The translations under genes and the position numbers were made by a program. A stretch of 7,913 nt of DNA, taken from Pseudomonadota bacterium. Lineage in GTDB: Bacteria > Pseudomonadota > Alphaproteobacteria > Acetobacterales > Acetobacteraceae. The notes under the pieces were generated by a model, which was given only the letters and a program-made list of their open reading frames with translations, did not search any database and was not told the origin of the DNA. The stretch lies in assembly GCA_021779655.1 (NCBI GenBank), contig JAJYAF010000085.1:1-7913 (forward strand). The letters are read 5' to 3'. This document shows positions 5,211 through 7,913 of the stretch, piece by piece; position 1 is the stretch's first letter, and each line of letters starts with the position of its first letter.

Positions 5211-6727
5211 TTTCTCGGTGCAAGGAAATTTCCGCGGGGCGCGGCACCTTTTATGTGATCGCGCTCGCCAGCCTGTTTCGGCTGGCCATTGCCGGTAGCA
5301 CCGGGCTCGGGATCGATGAAAGCTACATGGTGGCGGCGTCCAACCGGTTTGCCGCCTCTTATTTCGATCACCCGCTCGCCTCCTGGTGGCTGGAGCTTGG
5401 CAGCCGCCGCCTGTTCGGCAGCATGCTGCCAATCGTGGTGCGGCTGCCCTTCGTGCTGCTTGCCGCCGTCACCTCCGCCTTGCTCTATGCGCTCACCGCG
5501 CGGCTCTATGGCGGGAGAGCCGGGTTCTGGGCTGTGGTGGGCTATACCCTCTCTCCGATGTTTTCGCTTGCCTTCGGCTGCTGGGTGCTGCCGGACGGGC
5601 CGCTCGACGCCGCCCTGCTCGCCACCGCCTACGCGCTTACTCGCGCCCTTGGGCTCGGGCCAGGGCAAGCCCCGCCCAGCACCGGCTGGTGGGTGGTTGC
5701 CGGCATCTGCGCGGGGCTTGCCCTGCTCAGCAAATATAACGCCGCTCTCACGCTGGCTGGCGCCTTGTTATTTATGTTAACAGACCCCGCCTCGCGCCGG
5801 CAGCTGCGCAGCTTTCAGCCCTGGCTCGCGGCGGTCATCGCGGTGCTGATATTCCTGCCGGCCGTGGGATGGAATGCCGCGCATGGCTGGCAATCCTTCC
5901 ATTATCAGGGCGGGCGGGCCGCTGGCGGCCCACGGCTGCATCCGCTGGCGCCGCTTGTCATCTGGGGTGGCGAGGCCTTGTTCGTGCTGCCCTGGATCTG
6001 GCTGCCACTGGTAATCGCTCTGATCGGCGCGCTGCGGAGGGGTCGAAGCGACCGGCGTAGCTGGCTTCTGGCCATGCTGGCGGTGTTTCCGGTGCTGGTT
6101 TTTGCCATCATCGGGCTGTGGAGTTCGGCGCGTATTCTCTACCACTGGGCAGCGCCCGGCTATTTGATGCTTTTTCCGCTGCTGGGTGACTGGGCGTCAA
6201 GGCTCACGGGCAGTGCGGCCCGCCGGCTACACGCGGTTGCGATTTCAACCGGCTGCCTGCTCGCTGCGTCAGCCTTGCTGATGATCGGGGTGGTGGGGTT
6301 TTCGGTGGTCCCGCAACTCAGCCTTGCCTTTCCGCCAGGCAAATCGCCCCTGCTGCAGGCCGTGGACTGGGATTCCATACGCGGCGAACTGGCGGCGCGC
6401 GGCATGCTGAACAATCCTCATGTCGCGGTCGCGGCGCTTCGCTGGTACGATGCCGGGAAAATCGGCTACGCCACGCGGGGCCAAATTCCGGTTACGGTTT
6501 TCGGGCCTGAGCCGCACCAATTCGGGATTTCCGTGCCTCCCGAAAGCCTGCTCGGGCGGGACATCCTGATCCTGGTCATGCCGGGAGATCTAACCCTTGT
6601 AGCCCAAAAATATCGGCCGTTTTTCAAATCGCTGGGTCCCGCGCCGGCGCTAACGGTGACCAGGGCGGGCATGACGCTGCTGGTGATTCCTGTCCTGCTG
6701 GGGCGGGAATTACAAAGGCCGCCATAA
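5207..6727 (+). CDS. polytopic glycosyltransferase, GT39/ArnT-like (PMT_2) family
   Basis: Predicted inner-membrane glycosyltransferase (506 residues) that uses a polyprenyl-phosphate sugar donor and transfers to an unknown acceptor such as lipid A, a lipid or a protein. The first membrane segment (about 15-31) is followed by the periplasmic loop GIDESY with acidic pair D37-E38, the expected catalytic site in GT-C enzymes, and then YFDHP (52-56), where the family usually has DHPP. About ten further hydrophobic segments lie between residues 74 and 367, with the SKYN motif at 175-178 and HGWQSFHYQGGRA in a loop near 226-238, both typical of bacterial family members. A soluble C-terminal part (about 378-481) contains RWYDAGKIGYATRGQ. 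I chose ATG 5207, which places a hydrophobic segment near the N-terminus; GTG 5096 and GTG 5255 are alternatives. There is no strong Shine-Dalgarno, and the ATG lies inside a palindrome. The gene appears monocistronic and converges on hsp20. Confidence 0.88.
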   Translation: MVSRCKEISAGRGTFYVIALASLFRLAIAGSTGLGIDESYMVAASNRFAASYFDHPLASWWLELGSRRLFGSMLPIVVRLPFVLLAAVTSALLYALTARLYGGRAGFWAVVGYTLSPMFSLAFGCWVLPDGPLDAALLATAYALTRALGLGPGQAPPSTGWWVVAGICAGLALLSKYNAALTLAGALLFMLTDPASRRQLRSFQPWLAAVIAVLIFLPAVGWNAAHGWQSFHYQGGRAAGGPRLHPLAPLVIWGGEALFVLPWIWLPLVIALIGALRRGRSDRRSWLLAMLAVFPVLVFAIIGLWSSARILYHWAAPGYLMLFPLLGDWASRLTGSAARRLHAVAISTGCLLAASALLMIGVVGFSVVPQLSLAFPPGKSPLLQAVDWDSIRGELAARGMLNNPHVAVAALRWYDAGKIGYATRGQIPVTVFGPEPHQFGISVPPESLLGRDILILVMPGDLTLVAQKYRPFFKSLGPAPALTVTRAGMTLLVIPVLLGRELQRPP

Positions 6728-6757
6728 AAATCGCCGTAAAGGGGGAAGCGCAAATGG

Positions 6758-6781
6758 AAAGGGGCAGCGCAAGCCACCCCT
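6758..6781 (-). terminator. probable intrinsic terminator downstream of hsp20
   Basis: Read on the minus strand, AGGGGUGGC-UUGC-GCUGCCCCU forms a 9-pair stem with a tetraloop, followed by a short U-run and CC. Two of the nine pairs are G-U in this orientation and become A/C mismatches if the plus strand is transcribed, so the structure favours hsp20. It starts 36 bases after the hsp20 stop. The U-run is short, so termination may be partial. Confidence 0.45.
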
Positions 6782-6817
6782 CGCCCCAATGTTAGTGTTA
6801 GGATCGGCCAGGCAGCG

Positions 6818-7291
6818 TCAGGCGGCTTGGCTCATCCGCGGAGCCACGCCCGCCTCGATCGTCCCCGGCTGACGGGCCTGCGTGGAGATCTCGATCCGGC
6901 GGGGCTTGAGCGCCTCCGGTATCACGCGCCGGATTGTTACATGCAGCAGGCCGTTGGCGATGTCCGCGCCTTCCACATTCATATGGTCGGCCAGTACGAA
7001 GCGGCGGGTGAAGGCACGCGCGGCAATGCCGCGATGCAAGTACTCGCCTTTAGCGTTCTCATTCATCACCCGGCCCGAAACGATGAGCGTATTTTCCTTG
7101 ACCGTCAGCTCGATATCGTCGGCTGAAAACCCGGCAACGGCGAGCGTGAGGCGGTAGGAATCCTCCCCTGTCTTCTCGATGTTATAGGGCGGATAGGAGG
7201 CGGTGGCGTTATCGGGCAAGGTGTCCACGAGACGGGCAAGCCTGTCGAAGCCGATAGCGGTGCGGAACAATGGAGAAAAATCATAGGACAT
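6818..7291 (-). CDS. small heat shock protein, Hsp20/alpha-crystallin family (class A, IbpA-like)
   Basis: ATP-independent holding chaperone that binds unfolding proteins in the cytosol for later refolding by DnaK/ClpB. The 157-residue protein has a short N-terminal arm (DFSPLFRTAIGFDRL, 4-18), an alpha-crystallin domain from about residue 35 to 136, and a C-terminal extension. Within the domain are NIEKTGEDSYRLTLAVAGF (37-55), LIVSGR (69-74), the GIAARAFTRRFVL segment (88-100), and the family signature IANGLLHVTIRRVIPEALKP (111-130), then RRIEI with the I-x-I-like anchoring motif. Start ATG 7291 has a strong Shine-Dalgarno (AGGAGG, 7301-7306) nine bases upstream that also forms part of a predicted RNA thermometer. 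Promoter and leader features point to heat control at both transcription and translation. Confidence 0.96.
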   Translation of the reverse strand: MSYDFSPLFRTAIGFDRLARLVDTLPDNATASYPPYNIEKTGEDSYRLTLAVAGFSADDIELTVKENTLIVSGRVMNENAKGEYLHRGIAARAFTRRFVLADHMNVEGADIANGLLHVTIRRVIPEALKPRRIEISTQARQPGTIEAGVAPRMSQAA

Positions 7292-7397
7292 GGTTCAGAA
7301 CCTCCTGAATAACATAGCAAGGTCAAATAATGGAAACCACCGTCCGGCTGGCTTCCTTGAACGAAAGGCCTAAAGCCCTCCTACGAGGCGCCTCAGG
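7292..7397 (-). ncRNA. ROSE-type RNA thermometer in the hsp20 5' leader
   Basis: ROSE elements are leaders of alphaproteobacterial small heat shock genes in which a conserved U-U/C-GCU motif pairs with the Shine-Dalgarno, leaving an unpaired or non-canonical G. Here GACCUUGCU (7324 to 7316) pairs with AGGAGGUU (7306 to 7299): U7316-A7306, C7317-G7305, G7318 bulged, U7319-G7304, U7320-A7303, C7321-G7302, C7322-G7301, A7323-U7300, G7324-U7299, with a 9-base loop. Upstream there is a second hairpin at 7332-7356 (GGAAGCCA with UGGUUUCC) and a 5' hairpin at about 7380-7397 built on GAGGCGCCUC. Three hairpins, a leader of about 105 bases and the class of the downstream gene all fit the family. At low temperature the ribosome site is masked; heating melts it. 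Confidence 0.85.
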
Positions 7398-7402
7398 CAA
7401 CA

Positions 7403-7434
7403 ATCATATAGCACACTTACAACGCTTTTTCAAG
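7403..7434 (-). promoter_or_regulatory. RpoH (sigma-32) type heat shock promoter for hsp20
   Basis: On the minus strand CTTGAAAA begins at 7434 (CTTG at 7434-7431), and 18 bases after CTTG comes GCTATATGAT (7412-7403). A CTTG box followed at 17-18 bases by a CTATAT-like -10 is the pattern of alphaproteobacterial RpoH promoters. Transcription would begin near 7397, just at the 5' hairpin of the ROSE-like leader. The promoter starts 35 bases after the sufA stop, so hsp20 can be expressed independently of the SUF genes. Confidence 0.7.
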
Positions 7435-7468
7435 AAGCAACGCTTGCGCTTGCAGGCGCCGATGCCAC

Positions 7469-7840
7469 TCAGACGTGGAAGCTTTCGCCGCAGCCGCAAC
7501 GGCCTTTCTCGTTCGGGTTTTCAAAGGTAAAGCCGGAGGTCAGCTTGTCCGTTTTGTAGTCCATCGTGGTGCCGATCAGAAACAGGCTCGCCTTGCGATC
7601 CACAAGAAGGGTGAGGCCATGGGCGTTCACCACCTCGTCCTGGGGCGTGGGCGCCTCCACCCAGTTCATGTCGTAGGAGAGCCCGGAGCAGCCCTTGCTG
7701 CCGACGGAGATGCGCAAAAGCCTCCCCTCCGCCGAGCCGGCATAAAGGGCACGCAGGCGCTCCGCCGCCGCTTCGGTAAGCTGCATCAGGGGCGGGAGTT
7801 CGCGGCGCGGCCGGACGGGCGGGGTGGTGGTGGTGCTCAT
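7469..7840 (-). CDS. sufA: Fe-S cluster assembly A-type protein (HesB/IscA/SufA family)
   Basis: A-type scaffold or carrier that accepts Fe-S clusters from the assembly machine and passes them to apoproteins. The 123-residue protein has the family's three conserved cysteines: C51 in VGSKGCSGLSYDM, and C115 and C117 in RCGCGESF near the C-terminus. LTEAAAERLRAL (21-32) is the typical N-terminal helix, and GFTFENPNE (103-111) leads into the Cys motif. The first 15 residues (STTTTPPVRPRREL) are a Pro/Arg-rich tail longer than in IscA. ATG 7840 lies 18 bases after the stop of sufT; no strong Shine-Dalgarno is visible, so coupling to upstream translation is plausible. The neighbouring sufT end favours SufA over IscA or ErpA as the name. 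Confidence 0.93.
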   Translation of the reverse strand: MSTTTTPPVRPRRELPPLMQLTEAAAERLRALYAGSAEGRLLRISVGSKGCSGLSYDMNWVEAPTPQDEVVNAHGLTLLVDRKASLFLIGTTMDYKTDKLTSGFTFENPNEKGRCGCGESFHV

Positions 7841-7858
7841 GGCTTGGCTCGGTTTTGT

Positions 7859-7913
7859 TTAGAACATGTTCAGGGAAAGTCTGGCATCTTCGCTCATGCG
7901 CGAAGGATCCCAG
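7859..7913 (-). CDS. sufT: C-terminal end of SufT-like (DUF59/MIP18 family) Fe-S assembly protein, partial
   Basis: The last 17 codons of a minus-strand gene are visible, reading WDPSRMSEDARLSLNMF followed by TAA at 7859-7861. This resembles the conserved end of SufT proteins (aromatic-Asp-Pro, then Met-Ser-(Glu/Asp)-x-(Ala)-(Arg/Lys)-x-x-Leu-x-Met/Phe), which in alphaproteobacteria often precede sufA in the suf operon. SufT helps maturation of Fe-S proteins. The rest of the gene lies beyond the right edge; the assignment rests on this short tail and on the gene order. Confidence 0.65.
   Translation of the reverse strand, partial: WDPSRMSEDARLSLNMF

Noticed and set aside
7435..7468. Possible terminator just after sufA
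   Set aside because: A GCGC/GCGC stem with a 6-base loop can be drawn, but it is short and lacks a T-run; it also runs into the hsp20 promoter.

Overview
The window looks like chromosomal DNA of a GC-rich alphaproteobacterium, possibly Acetobacteraceae or another Rhodospirillales member; the lineage is inference from gene style and content. The evidence is a SUF-type sufT-sufA tail, a class A Hsp20 gene behind an RpoH-like promoter and a ROSE-type leader, a zwf-pgl pair, and a circularly permuted ATP-grasp protein of a type common in this class. I see no insertion sequence, phage gene, CRISPR array, tRNA or rRNA.

Layout, left to right. Positions 1-1192 (minus) hold most of a circularly permuted ATP-grasp ligase whose 3' end lies outside the window. 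A divergent gap of about 190 bases separates it from a 2-oxoglutarate/Fe(II) oxygenase at 1386-2162 (plus). Convergent with that gene is a minus-strand block: a small Cys-rich protein (4645-4869), zwf (3004-4482), pgl (2324-3007, overlapping the zwf stop by 4 bases) and a truncated acylphosphatase remnant (about 2163-2278). A regulatory-looking gap (4870-5206) separates this block from a membrane glycosyltransferase of the GT39/ArnT-like superfamily (5207-6727, plus). The right end is again minus strand: the sufT tail, then sufA, then hsp20 with its own heat-shock promoter and RNA thermometer.

How the genes work together. zwf and pgl carry out the first two steps from glucose-6-phosphate to 6-phosphogluconate, supplying NADPH and feeding the Entner-Doudoroff or pentose phosphate route. 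sufT and sufA belong to Fe-S cluster assembly. Hsp20 is a holding chaperone. The ATP-grasp protein, the oxygenase and the glycosyltransferase have clear chemistry but unknown substrates.

The most interesting signals lie outside the standard genes: the ROSE-like thermometer with a nearly complete anti-Shine-Dalgarno helix; an unrecognised 74-residue CxxC/CxxCxC protein with an 18-base direct repeat (period 22) just upstream; a 17-base palindrome over the glycosyltransferase start codon next to a second hairpin; and the acylphosphatase fragment left behind pgl. I did not find a convincing new multi-gene system here.
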